A DNA stretch of 55,642 nt. It comes from an uncultured Lentibacter sp. (GTDB taxonomy: Bacteria; Pseudomonadota; Alphaproteobacteria; Rhodobacterales; Rhodobacteraceae). Both the position numbers and the translations under genes were made by a program. The stretch is from the NCBI RefSeq assembly GCF_937123735.1, contig NZ_CAKZKL010000016.1, positions 1 to 55,642 of the forward strand, written 5' to 3'. Below the pieces are notes generated by a model. The model was not told the DNA's origin. It ran no database searches and worked only from the letters and a program-made list of their open reading frames with translations. Positions 27,459 through 36,136 of the stretch are shown here, one piece after another. Positions within the stretch are counted from its first letter, which is position 1, and every line of letters starts with the position of its first letter.

Positions 27459-27477
27459 TGCGATACCTCTTATCGCA
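27459..27477. promoter_or_regulatory. Candidate LysR operator
   Basis: TGCGATA-CCTCT-TATCGCA is a perfect 7 bp inverted repeat with a 5-nt centre. Its inner part fits the T-N11-A rule of LysR sites. It lies between the divergent LysR and amidohydrolase genes, 15 bp before the amidohydrolase start codon and directly upstream of its AAGGAG. Confidence 0.6.
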
Positions 27478-27492
27478 ATCAAGGAGACACCC

Positions 27493-29115
27493 ATGAGCCA
27501 GATCACCGTTTATCGTGCCAAAGAAATTATAACGATGGATCCAAACCAACCACGCGCCACCCATGTCGCTGTCATGGACGGTAAAATTCTGGCTGTGGGG
27601 GGCGCGGATTGCGCCGATCAATGGGGCACGGCCGTGCACGATGACAGCTTGAGCGATGCCGTTCTGATGCCCGGATTTGTCGAGGGGCATTCCCACATGA
27701 TGGCCGGCGCTATCTGGGATTACGCCTATGCCGGTTATCACGACCGTATCGACCCGGATGGTAAGCTTTGGAAAGGGATGACAGACATCGAGGCCGTCGT
27801 TGAACGCCTGTCAGATCAGGCAAACGCCTTACCCGCTGGACAACCCTTGGTGGCTTGGGGTTTTGACCCGATTTTCCTGCCAACCGAACGCTTGAACCGC
27901 AACCACCTTGACCAGATCAGCAAAGATCGCCCCGTCGCCGTGATGTATTCCAACTTTCACCTGATGTGTGTCAACACGCGCGCGCTCGAGCTCGCCAGCT
28001 ACAGCGCCGAGACAAACGTCGAAGGCGTGTTGCGCGGTCCGGACGGGGCACTGACCGGCGAGCTGCAAGAAATGGCCGCCATGATGCCCGTCATGCGCCG
28101 CCTTGGCATTGATTTTCGCGGCCTCAGCCAGACAGCGCCAGCCATCCGCTCGTTTGGCAAAGTGTGCACGCGTGCCGGCGTTACCACCGCGACAGATCTC
28201 TTCGCGACGATCGAGGAGAGCGATATCGACACCCTCACACGGGTAACCCGCGAAGCAAGCTTTCCGATTCGACTGGTGCCAACTTTGGGGGCCATAGGCG
28301 CCCAACCCGAGGAGATAGCCGCCCGCGCCCTGCATCTGAAGACATTTAACCACGATAAACTGCGGCTTGGGGCCGTCAAATTGATGACCGACGGGTCTAT
28401 TCAGGGATGGACCGCCCGGGTCAAATGGCCCGGCTATGTGGGCGGGCAGCCCAACGGGATCTGGAACACCCCGCCTGAAACCATTTTTGATCTGTGCGAG
28501 GTGATGCAGAAAAACGCTGTGCAAATGCATATTCACACAAATGGCGATGAAGCATCTGAGGTGTCGATCGCAGCTCTTGAAGCCGCAAGCCGCAAACACC
28601 CTTGGCCCAACAGCCGCCATGTGTTGCAACATTGCCAGATGATGGGACGTGACCAGTTTCGAGCCTGCGCCGCGTTGGGTATTTGCACCAATCTTTTTGC
28701 CAACCATATCTGGTATTTCGGAGATCAGCACGCCGCCTTAACACTCGGAGAAGATCGCGCTGAACGAATGGACGCTGTGCGTTCCGCCCTAGACGAGGGG
28801 GTGCGCGTTGCAATTCACTCAGACGCGCCGGTCACCCCTATGGGGCCATTGTTTACCGCATGGTGCGCCGTCACCCGCGAAACCATGACAGGCCGCATTC
28901 TGGGTGAAGCCCAAAGAATTTCCGTCAGCGAAGCACTCTATGCCATCACGCTTGGCGCGGCCTATACTTTGAAGATGGATCATGAAATTGGCTCAATCGA
29001 AACGGGAAAAAAGGCAGATTTTGCCGTTTTGGCTGAAGACCCGACCAAGGCAAAATGCCTTAAAGATGTGGCGGTGCTTGGCACCGTGATCAACGGGGTG
29101 CAACACCTGCTATGA
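27493..29115 (+). CDS. Amidohydrolase family 3 protein (YtcJ-like)
   Basis: 540 aa metal-dependent hydrolase of the amidohydrolase superfamily, expected to cleave an amide or formamide bond in the cytoplasm. Metal-site motifs appear in order: GFVEGHSHMM (HxH) near residue 60, HIHTNGDEAS, QHCQMMGRDQ and HSDAPVTPMGP, then the small beta-sandwich end KKADFAVLAEDP. ATG at 27493 has AAGGAGACACCC in front. Its stop overlaps a COG0523 GTPase start (ATGA). A LysR regulator is divergent, and a peptide-type importer lies beyond it. N-substituted formamide deformylase-like activity is one option; the substrate is not known. Confidence 0.88.
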   Translation: MSQITVYRAKEIITMDPNQPRATHVAVMDGKILAVGGADCADQWGTAVHDDSLSDAVLMPGFVEGHSHMMAGAIWDYAYAGYHDRIDPDGKLWKGMTDIEAVVERLSDQANALPAGQPLVAWGFDPIFLPTERLNRNHLDQISKDRPVAVMYSNFHLMCVNTRALELASYSAETNVEGVLRGPDGALTGELQEMAAMMPVMRRLGIDFRGLSQTAPAIRSFGKVCTRAGVTTATDLFATIEESDIDTLTRVTREASFPIRLVPTLGAIGAQPEEIAARALHLKTFNHDKLRLGAVKLMTDGSIQGWTARVKWPGYVGGQPNGIWNTPPETIFDLCEVMQKNAVQMHIHTNGDEASEVSIAALEAASRKHPWPNSRHVLQHCQMMGRDQFRACAALGICTNLFANHIWYFGDQHAALTLGEDRAERMDAVRSALDEGVRVAIHSDAPVTPMGPLFTAWCAVTRETMTGRILGEAQRISVSEALYAITLGAAYTLKMDHEIGSIETGKKADFAVLAEDPTKAKCLKDVAVLGTVINGVQHLL

Positions 29116-29978
29116 GCCAACCAAGACTGCCACTCACCGTCATCTCAGGCTACTTGGGGGCGGGCAAAACTACCTTGATCAATCGCCTGCTATCTGAGCC
29201 TCATGGGCAGCAACTCATGGTGCTGGTGAACGATTTTGGAGCCATCAACATTGATGCCGACCTGCTTGTCAGCGCCGAGAAGGACACGCTCCTGCTCTCC
29301 AACGGCTGTGTTTGCTGCACCATCGGGGGTGATTTGTTCATGGCCGTTGCAGATGCGCTGGATCGCACTCCGAGGCCAGAACACCTTATAATAGAAGCCA
29401 GCGGCGTGGCCGAGCCCAGCAAGATTGCAAATGTCGCATTGGCAGAGCCCGATTTGCGCTATGCCGGTATTGTCACGCTCGCAGACGCTCTGAACTACCG
29501 CGCGCTGGCCCATGATCCGCTGGTGGGAGAGCAGGTCAAGGGGCAAGTGCGCGCGGCTGATATTGTTCTGCTCTCAAAAGGCAGCGATCAGGCTCTCTTG
29601 TTAGAGCTGGCTGTGTTGGCCAACGCCCCGGCGATGGCGCTTTCTGATGACATATCGGTGTCTGAGTTGCTTCTCGAGCTTAACCCAGACAAGGCGCCCG
29701 ACATTGCCGCCCACACGCATCCCGCCTATACTTCGTGGTCAGCTCAGGAACCGCGTGAATTTTCACGCGCGCGGTTGCTTGAAAAACTCGAGTCGCGGCC
29801 AAGCGGGCTCTACCGTCTCAAGGGCCGACTCTTGGGCCCCGACGGCGGGCTCGAACTTCATGTTGTAGGGGCACAAATCAGCGTGAGCGCGTGTGAGCAG
29901 CCCAGTATCGGAAAGCTTGTCGGCATTGGCCCCAAGCAAAGCCTCTCACAAGATGCCATCGCGCAATGGTGGGCCTAA
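29112..29978 (+). CDS. COG0523/CobW-type metallochaperone GTPase
   Basis: 288 aa G3E-family GTPase. Walker A is SGYLGAGKTT (Lys19), the metal-binding CxCC is NGCVCCTI (Cys66, Cys68, Cys69), and EASGVAEP is the usual third signature. The specificity motif reads SKGSD rather than the standard NKxD. There is a C-terminal CobW_C-like domain (SGLYRLKGRLLGPDGGLELHVVG). Such proteins insert Zn, Co or Ni into target enzymes. Its start overlaps the amidohydrolase stop as ATGA, so that enzyme is the obvious client candidate. Confidence 0.9.
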   Translation: MSQPRLPLTVISGYLGAGKTTLINRLLSEPHGQQLMVLVNDFGAINIDADLLVSAEKDTLLLSNGCVCCTIGGDLFMAVADALDRTPRPEHLIIEASGVAEPSKIANVALAEPDLRYAGIVTLADALNYRALAHDPLVGEQVKGQVRAADIVLLSKGSDQALLLELAVLANAPAMALSDDISVSELLLELNPDKAPDIAAHTHPAYTSWSAQEPREFSRARLLEKLESRPSGLYRLKGRLLGPDGGLELHVVGAQISVSACEQPSIGKLVGIGPKQSLSQDAIAQWWA

Positions 29979-29997
29979 ATCGGCCCAAGGCACGACA

Positions 29998-31329
29998 TCA
30001 CAGCTCACGCCCGGCACGGCGCTCTTGCCACTTGAGATAGAGGTTTGCCCCGAGGCTGGCAAAGGGCGCGGGTGGCAGCCGGGATGGCCGCTCGGCGGCC
30101 AATGCCCGTGTCAAGGCAGGCGAGGAAAGGCCCATGGCCAGCTCTGCGGCCAACCCCCCCGCCAAAGTGCCTTTGGCGGTGCCCAATCCGTTTTGGCAAC
30201 AAGCAGAATAAAGCCCCTCTTCAAGCTCGCCAATGACCTGCACATTGTTGCGACTGAGGCAAAGCCTGCCGCCCCAAACATGCTCCATTTCAACATCACG
30301 CAAACCCGGGAACCGGGCAGAAAAAGCGCGCGCGTGATCACGGGAAATGCGTTCAACCCGCGCCTCGTCCACCTCCAAAGAGGGGTCAAAGGTAAACCGG
30401 TTGCGCACAATGATCCTGTCGCCTCCTGTCCCGGAAATGCGGCGCACTGTCGTTCCCATAGGGTCTGCGGGGGTGAGCCCCCAAACGGACTGCCCCCCAA
30501 GGCGCGCCACCTCTTGAGAACTCAAGGCGCGGGTCATGGAGGCATAGGTAAACACATGCATCAAGCGGTTGGGCACATATCCAAAACTGTTGAGGTGCCC
30601 GTTTACGGCCAGAATCACCCGTGGCGCAGTCACCTGACCTTGAGGGGTAACAGCGGTCCAACCGCCGTCACGCCTCAGAGCCGAGACGGGACTCATTTCA
30701 TGGATTGAAACCCGGTTTGAAGACAGCCCCGCCGCAACGCCGCGTACAAACATGGCCGGCTGAACCATGGCACAGCCGGGCGTAAACAGGCCAGTTTGAT
30801 AATAGTCCGTGCCGGTGATGTCACGCATCTGGGCCGCATCATAGAGCGCATAAGGTTCCTGCATCTTATCCAGGTGCTTTGCAAAACTCAGGTTATGAGC
30901 CTCCCCTTTGGCGCTGGCAGCGCCATTGATCTTGCCTGACAAGACAAAAGCCTCCGGGCCAAGCCCGTATTCTTCAGCCATTTCCCGCGCATGAGCGATA
31001 CCACGGCGGTTGTCTTCTGTCTGGGCCATATCTGTGGCCAAAGCGCCACCGTAATCATCGGATGTGAGGTCGTGGGGCAGATCAATCATGAACCCCGAGT
31101 TGCGCCCGGCTGGCCCTGCCCCCACCCGCGTGGCCTCAAGCACGACAATCCGGTCGCCGGGGGCCAGCTTGGAGAGCCTGTGCGCCGCTGCCAGCCCCGC
31201 GAACCCGGCCCCGATCACAAGCCAGTCGGCGGTGCTCTTCCCTTCAAGGGGCAAAGGGCTTGGCGGCTCTGGCAAGAGGCGATTCCAGCCCGCAGGGCCG
31301 GGGTCACGCGGAAGGCGACGCACCTCCAT
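29998..31329 (-). CDS. FAD-dependent amine oxidoreductase (DAO family, PuuB/OrdL-like)
   Basis: 443 aa flavoprotein. The FAD motif is WLVIGAGFAGLAAAHRLSKL, followed by LEATRVGAGPAGRNSGFMID, and the C-terminal HVWGGRLCLSRNNVQVIGEL...CCQNGLGTAKGTLAGGLAAE closes the fold. This arrangement resembles gamma-glutamylputrescine oxidase PuuB and OrdL-type oxidoreductases, so oxidation of a secondary or primary amine is likely. ATG at 31329 lies 2 nt after the MttB-like stop and follows CAGGAG. It is the last gene of the 29998-35949 operon. Substrate unknown; in context it could act on a demethylated betaine product. Confidence 0.83.
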   Translation of the reverse strand: MEVRRLPRDPGPAGWNRLLPEPPSPLPLEGKSTADWLVIGAGFAGLAAAHRLSKLAPGDRIVVLEATRVGAGPAGRNSGFMIDLPHDLTSDDYGGALATDMAQTEDNRRGIAHAREMAEEYGLGPEAFVLSGKINGAASAKGEAHNLSFAKHLDKMQEPYALYDAAQMRDITGTDYYQTGLFTPGCAMVQPAMFVRGVAAGLSSNRVSIHEMSPVSALRRDGGWTAVTPQGQVTAPRVILAVNGHLNSFGYVPNRLMHVFTYASMTRALSSQEVARLGGQSVWGLTPADPMGTTVRRISGTGGDRIIVRNRFTFDPSLEVDEARVERISRDHARAFSARFPGLRDVEMEHVWGGRLCLSRNNVQVIGELEEGLYSACCQNGLGTAKGTLAGGLAAELAMGLSSPALTRALAAERPSRLPPAPFASLGANLYLKWQERRAGREL

Positions 31330-31330
31330 C

Positions 31331-32881
31331 TCAATACTCCTGATTGAGCGCATCCGCGGCAGGGATCTGGCGTTCACGACGCGCGATATAATCCAGCAAT
31401 GCCTCGTCTACCGCCGTATCCAGCTTGGGCTCCTCATATTCATCAAGCATCGCCCGCGCCTTTCTCAGAGCACGCTCTGTGATCTCGACGCTGCCTTCGG
31501 CCTGCCACTGCTCAATGGAGTTGTTGTCAAACATATCAGGCATGAAAAAGGCCTTCTGAAAATGCTCAAGCGTGTGTGGGTGGCCCAGATAATGCCCTCC
31601 CGGCCCGACATCAGGCACGGCCGCAAGGGCGGCCTCAAAGTCATCCCACCGGATGCCTTCGGCCATGCGATAACCCATCTCGCACATCTCTGCATCCACA
31701 ATGAATTTGGCCATCGAGCAATGCATCCCGGCTTCATTCCAACCCGCCGAATGCCATATGTAATTGGCCCCTGCCATCAGCACAGCATTCATGGTCATCG
31801 CGCTTTCATATCCGGCTTGCGCGTCAAAGGTCTTGGCGCCGCCCAAAGTGTTCGACGTGCGCCAAGGCACCCCGTAAAAGCGTGCCATTTGGCCAATCAT
31901 GAAATTCATGAGGCTGATCTCGGGTGTGCCCGCCATGGGCGCACCGGATTTCATACTGACCGTGCTCAAGTAATGTCCATAAATTGCCGGACACCCCTTA
32001 CGAACAACCTGCGTGTAAGCCAGCGCACTCAGCGCCTCGGCATTCAGCTGTGCGACAGTTGCCGGCACGGATGCCGGGGTATTGGCCCCGCCCAACACAA
32101 AAGGTGAGCACAAAACGGGCTGATTGCGTTTACAAAAAGCGCGCAAGGCACCAAGCATGGTTTCATCCCAGACAAGCGGCGAGTTTCCGTTGCAATTGCC
32201 CGTTACGACGGGGTGGCTGTCAATAAATTCATCCCCGAACAGAAGCGCCGCCATCTCGATCACATCTTCCGCGTTTTTCGGGCTGGTTGTCATTCCCATG
32301 AACGTCTTGTCCGAATGCTTCATCGACGAGTAGGTGATCCGCAGATGGCGCTGGCTAATGGGATGGTCATAGGGTTCAACGATATGATGCGCCGAAGAAT
32401 GGATCGCTGGGAGCATATGGCTCAACTTGTGAAAATCCGCCAGATCCTTCAGCGTGGGGTTGCGGCGCTGGTCGTCCAGCCCTCTCAAGAAAGGTGCTCC
32501 CGTCATCGGCACAAATAGTCCGTGGTCCTGGCCAAATGGCAGGTTATTGGCCGGGTTGCGCGCATGATAGGTAAAACTCTCCGGAATCGTCGCAACCAGC
32601 TCGCGCACAAGATCCCGGCCCAGATACACCTGCTCGCCCACAACCTTGGCTCCGGCTCGAGCCCAGTCTTGCAGGGCAATAGGATCCCGAAACTGGACAC
32701 CCACGTTTTCGAGAATATTCATAGACGCCGCATCAATTTTTTCTATCTGCTCAGGCGTCATTGGCTCGACAAGCGGCAGCTTTCTCTTGAGCGCGGGTAA
32801 CATCTTCACGTCACGGGTCTGGCGCAGTGCCTTGCGCGCACCGCGACCACGCCGCTGCGTTCCAACAGCTTCAACACTCAT
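31331..32881 (-). CDS. MttB-family methyltransferase, non-pyrrolysine type
   Basis: 516 aa member of the trimethylamine methyltransferase superfamily. Motifs include NILENVGVQFRDPIALQDWARAGAK, the PVVTGNCNGNSPLVWDETM stretch and SNTLGGAKTFDAQAGYESA. The whole frame is open with no internal amber codon, so it is not a pyrrolysine enzyme. Characterised non-pyrrolysine relatives demethylate quaternary amines such as glycine betaine, proline betaine or carnitine and hand the methyl to a corrinoid protein. No corrinoid protein is encoded next door. It overlaps the aldehyde dehydrogenase gene as ATGA. Confidence 0.86.
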   Translation of the reverse strand: MSVEAVGTQRRGRGARKALRQTRDVKMLPALKRKLPLVEPMTPEQIEKIDAASMNILENVGVQFRDPIALQDWARAGAKVVGEQVYLGRDLVRELVATIPESFTYHARNPANNLPFGQDHGLFVPMTGAPFLRGLDDQRRNPTLKDLADFHKLSHMLPAIHSSAHHIVEPYDHPISQRHLRITYSSMKHSDKTFMGMTTSPKNAEDVIEMAALLFGDEFIDSHPVVTGNCNGNSPLVWDETMLGALRAFCKRNQPVLCSPFVLGGANTPASVPATVAQLNAEALSALAYTQVVRKGCPAIYGHYLSTVSMKSGAPMAGTPEISLMNFMIGQMARFYGVPWRTSNTLGGAKTFDAQAGYESAMTMNAVLMAGANYIWHSAGWNEAGMHCSMAKFIVDAEMCEMGYRMAEGIRWDDFEAALAAVPDVGPGGHYLGHPHTLEHFQKAFFMPDMFDNNSIEQWQAEGSVEITERALRKARAMLDEYEEPKLDTAVDEALLDYIARRERQIPAADALNQEY

Positions 32882-34350
32882 GTCAGGTTGTCTCCGTCTG
32901 CTGGATCACTCAGATCTATCCAGATGGTTTTCACTTCGATATATTGGTCATGCGCATGTAGCCCGTTGTCGCGTCCGCCAAAACCAGACTGTTTATAGCC
33001 GCCAAAGGGCGTTGCTATATTGCCTTCCCCATAGCAGTTGAGCGTGACAGTTCCCGCACGAATGTCGCGCGCGGCACGGATGGCGCGCCGCCCCCCTGCG
33101 GAAAACACCGCGGCAGCCAGCCCATAATCAGTCTCATTTGCAAGCTGCACCGCTTCATCATTACTCGCCACCGAGATCACACTCAGGACAGGCCCAAAAA
33201 TCTCTTCGCGCGCACGGATATCATCCGCCGTGACCTCAATCACAGTCGGCGCAATAAAGGGCCCCTGAGCGCCATCATCAAGATAGCGGCGCACCTTGGC
33301 GCAATGGTTTTGATCAATCAACGCCCCAATATGATTGGCCGGATCAAGGGGGTCGCCCACCTTCCAGTCCCGCAGCCTCGCCTTGATCTTTTCAAGAAGC
33401 TCAGCCTTGACCGCCGAATGCACAATCAGCCGCGATGTAGCAGAGCAGTTCTGACCCGCATTCCAAAAGGCGGCATTGACCACATGTTCGGCCACATGAT
33501 CCAGGTTTTCTGCATCGTCAAAAACCACAGCAGGGTTCTTGCCTCCGCATTCAAGGACAACCTTCTTGAGGTTGCTGTCTGCGGCATAATGCAAAAAACG
33601 CCGGCCCGTTTGGGTCGAGCCGGTGAAGCTGACCATATCCACCCCCATGTGCCGGCCCAGCGGCTCCCCCACCGATGGGCCGTCTCCGGGCAAAACCTGC
33701 AAAACACCGCGCGGCAAACCTGCCTCATGGGCCAACTCTGCCACACGCAGAGCTGTCAAGCTGGTCTGTTCGGCAGGCTTCACGATTACCGAACACCCCG
33801 CCGCCAAGGCCGGACCAATTTTCCAAGCCAGCATCATCAACGGGAAATTCCACGGCAATACAGCCGCCACAACACCAACGGGTTCGCGCACAATCACCGC
33901 CAGTGCCCCGTCTCCGGTGGGCGCTGTCTGGTCATAAATTTTGTCGGTGGCCTCAGCGTGCCACTTGATGCAATGGATCGTTTCGGGGAGATCAACGAGC
34001 TCGCAATCCCGGATCGGCTTGCCTGATTCAAGGCTCTCCATCACGGCAAGTTCGCGACGGTTGCGGGTGAGCAGTTTGCACAGCCGAATCAAAACATCCT
34101 TGCGCGCCTCCGGATCGCGTTTTGACCATTGCCCCTGCTCAAAAGCCTCGCGCGCCTTGTCTACCGCAAAATCCACGTCCTCGGCGTTTGCTGTTGAAAT
34201 CTGTGTGAGTTCCTCTCCGGTTGCAGGGTTCAAAGTGGCCATGAGAGGGCCGCGTCCGGGCTGATACTTGCCGTCCATAAATGGGCTGCGTGGCAGTGTG
34301 AGAGCTGCGGCAATTGCTTTGTATTCGGCTTGGGTCAGCAGGTCAGTCAT
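32878..34350 (-). CDS. NAD(P)-dependent aldehyde dehydrogenase (PuuC-like)
   Basis: 490 aa. Oxidises an aldehyde to the acid. Catalytic Cys is in NAGQNCSATSR (about residue 301), the general-base Glu in LECGGKNPAVVFDD, and the nucleotide-binding FTGSTQTGRRF is typical. VLPWNFPLMMLAWKIGPALA is the conserved substrate/cofactor region. Overall it looks like the PuuC group (gamma-glutamyl-gamma-aminobutyraldehyde or betaine-type aldehydes). It overlaps the DapA-like gene upstream and the MttB-like gene downstream as ATGA, so it is part of one operon under the GntR gene. Confidence 0.9.
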   Translation of the reverse strand: MTDLLTQAEYKAIAAALTLPRSPFMDGKYQPGRGPLMATLNPATGEELTQISTANAEDVDFAVDKAREAFEQGQWSKRDPEARKDVLIRLCKLLTRNRRELAVMESLESGKPIRDCELVDLPETIHCIKWHAEATDKIYDQTAPTGDGALAVIVREPVGVVAAVLPWNFPLMMLAWKIGPALAAGCSVIVKPAEQTSLTALRVAELAHEAGLPRGVLQVLPGDGPSVGEPLGRHMGVDMVSFTGSTQTGRRFLHYAADSNLKKVVLECGGKNPAVVFDDAENLDHVAEHVVNAAFWNAGQNCSATSRLIVHSAVKAELLEKIKARLRDWKVGDPLDPANHIGALIDQNHCAKVRRYLDDGAQGPFIAPTVIEVTADDIRAREEIFGPVLSVISVASNDEAVQLANETDYGLAAAVFSAGGRRAIRAARDIRAGTVTLNCYGEGNIATPFGGYKQSGFGGRDNGLHAHDQYIEVKTIWIDLSDPADGDNLT

Positions 34351-35255
34351 CTTGTCGCCCCCGTAATGTTGGAAATAGCTGTGTTCATGGTGCGGATCAC
34401 TTCCGCAAGCTCACGCTTGTCGTCCTTGTTCAAAGGTTGCAGTGGCTTGCGTGGCGGCCCCGCCTCGATACCGCGCAGGGTCAGCCCGTATTTGATAGAT
34501 TGGACAAACTTGCCCCCCTGCTCCAAAACACGCATCAAAGGGAGCATGGCCGACATGATCGCACGGCCCTTGGTGAAATCACCCTCCAGCACGCAAGCTT
34601 CATACAGCGCAATATGGGCTTCCGGAGCAAAGTTTGACCCCGCACAGACCCAACTCCGCGCACCCCAGGCAAAAAACTCCAAGGCTTGATCGTCCATGCC
34701 ACAGCTGAGCCGGATATGCGGATAATCACGGGCCAACATGTGCAGCCGGTTGATATCGCCCGAGCTTTCCTTGATGCCGCAAAAATTGGGAGACCGTCCC
34801 AGCCGGTCAAGACACTCCTCATCCATATTCACCGACATGCGGCCGGGATAGTTGTAAAGCATCACCGGCAGGTTCGCAGCTCTGTCCACAGCCAAGGCAT
34901 GGAGCGCAATCTCGCGCCCTGTCGGATAGGCATAGGGCGGCGTCGCCACCAAAAGAGCGTCAGCCCCAGCCGCTTTGGCCGCCTCTGCATACAGAACGCT
35001 GTCCTCTGTCCGGATCGCACCCGTGCCAACCACCATGGGCACCCGCCCCTTGATCAGACCTGCGCAGATCCGCATCATCTCGAGGCGCTCCTCAGGGCTT
35101 TGCGCATAGTATTCACCCGTTGACCCAGCCACAACAAGTCCATGCACACCAGCCGAAATGAGGTGCTCAACAGTTTCGGCCAATGCGGCTTCGTTGAGCG
35201 AAAAATTCGCATGATACGGCGTGACGAGCGGGGTATAGATACCTTCAAAGTGCAT
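34347..35255 (-). CDS. Dihydrodipicolinate synthase/N-acetylneuraminate lyase family protein
   Basis: 302 aa TIM-barrel Schiff-base lyase. The substrate Lys is in GIKESSGD (Lys162, close to its place in E. coli DapA); the assisting Tyr is in MLYNYPGRMS. VVAGSTGEYYAQSPEER supplies the carboxylate-binding GSTGE loop. Family roles include aldol cleavage or condensation with pyruvate, and deamination as in hydroxyproline catabolism. Context (aldehyde dehydrogenase, amine oxidase, MttB-like) points to a catabolic branch rather than lysine synthesis. ATG at 35255 follows AAGGAA and overlaps the GntR gene end by 11 nt. Confidence 0.86.
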   Translation of the reverse strand: MHFEGIYTPLVTPYHANFSLNEAALAETVEHLISAGVHGLVVAGSTGEYYAQSPEERLEMMRICAGLIKGRVPMVVGTGAIRTEDSVLYAEAAKAAGADALLVATPPYAYPTGREIALHALAVDRAANLPVMLYNYPGRMSVNMDEECLDRLGRSPNFCGIKESSGDINRLHMLARDYPHIRLSCGMDDQALEFFAWGARSWVCAGSNFAPEAHIALYEACVLEGDFTKGRAIMSAMLPLMRVLEQGGKFVQSIKYGLTLRGIEAGPPRKPLQPLNKDDKRELAEVIRTMNTAISNITGATR

Positions 35256-35949
35256 TGCGGCGTTCCTTGAGAGAAATAACATCAACAGGCAAAGGATCCG
35301 GGCGCACAAAGCGCTCCATCCGGTCACGGCTGAGATCCCAGTGTTGCAATGTGAGATCTATCGCCAGAGCCCCTTCTCGCGCCTCCAGAGCAGCAATCAT
35401 CGCGTCATGTTGTTCGATCGCCTTCATCACAAGCAACCTTTCAGCGGGCGCGGCCGGGCGATAGAAAGTTTGGCTCATCCGCGTATGATCAATCTGCAAC
35501 CGCGCGAGCGAGGCCAAAAGATAGACATTTTGCGCCATTTCCCCGATCACCGCATGAAACCTGTGGTTGGCCAAAGCAGACTGCGCCGCATTTGAAGACC
35601 GCGCAGCCCTCGCGAAATCCAGCTGAGCCAACTTCAGCGCATCAAGCTGTGCAGCGCTGCGGTTTTCACAGGCCAGCTGGGCAATATTTGCGTAAATCAT
35701 CGGCGCGGTTTGAAAAAACATACGCAAAACAGCGATGTCCATGGAGGCCACTTTCGCTCCCCGGTTTTCGCTCATCACCACATAGCCTTCCCCCTGAAGC
35801 CTTTGGAGAACCTCCCGCAGCGGTGTGCGTGACATTTGATAGTGCTCCGAAAGGCGCGCCTCATCTAGGTCGAGGCCGGGCTCAAGCTCTGTTGACAAAA
35901 TGCGCCTGCGCAAATCTTCAAGACAGTCTGATTTTGAAAGGCGTGTCAT
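35245..35949 (-). CDS. GntR-family transcriptional regulator (FCD-type)
   Basis: 234 aa. N-terminal winged helix (LEDLRRRILSTELEPGLDLDEARLSEHYQMSRTPLREVLQRLQGEGYV) with a C-terminal FCD-type helical effector domain (NHRFHAVIGEMAQNVYLLA...QHDAMIAALEAR), which often binds a metal and an organic acid. ATG at 35949 follows GGAG. It is the first gene of the operon ending with the PuuB-like gene, so it probably represses its own operon. A GTATAC-based dyad lies 15-36 bp upstream of its start codon. Confidence 0.9.
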   Translation of the reverse strand: MTRLSKSDCLEDLRRRILSTELEPGLDLDEARLSEHYQMSRTPLREVLQRLQGEGYVVMSENRGAKVASMDIAVLRMFFQTAPMIYANIAQLACENRSAAQLDALKLAQLDFARAARSSNAAQSALANHRFHAVIGEMAQNVYLLASLARLQIDHTRMSQTFYRPAAPAERLLVMKAIEQHDAMIAALEAREGALAIDLTLQHWDLSRDRMERFVRPDPLPVDVISLKERRNAL

Positions 35950-35963
35950 AGGCTCTCCATAAA

Positions 35964-35985
35964 TTGTATACAACATGTATACCAA
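35964..35985. promoter_or_regulatory. Candidate GntR operator
   Basis: Two GTATAC half-sites (35966-35971 and 35977-35982) are spaced by 5 nt; the first is extended to TTGTATACAA. This resembles the short TA-centred dyads bound by FCD-type GntR proteins (NanR uses GGTATA repeats). The site lies 15 bp upstream of the GntR start, as expected for autoregulation. Confidence 0.6.
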
Positions 35986-36136
35986 AATGGCGTTCCGTCA
36001 AGGCCGATCATGAACGCGCCCTCAACGCCCCACAGCCAGCAAAACGCTGTCTTTTTGCGCACGATGGTCTTTATCTTCTTTCGCAAGGGCCCCAGACCCT
36101 ATAGGCAACGCTATCTTCGTTGCTTCGGGGGCTGTC

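Noticed and set aside
31331..32881. Pyrrolysine-containing MttB
   Set aside because: The frame is open throughout without an in-frame amber codon, and no pyl genes are seen in the window.
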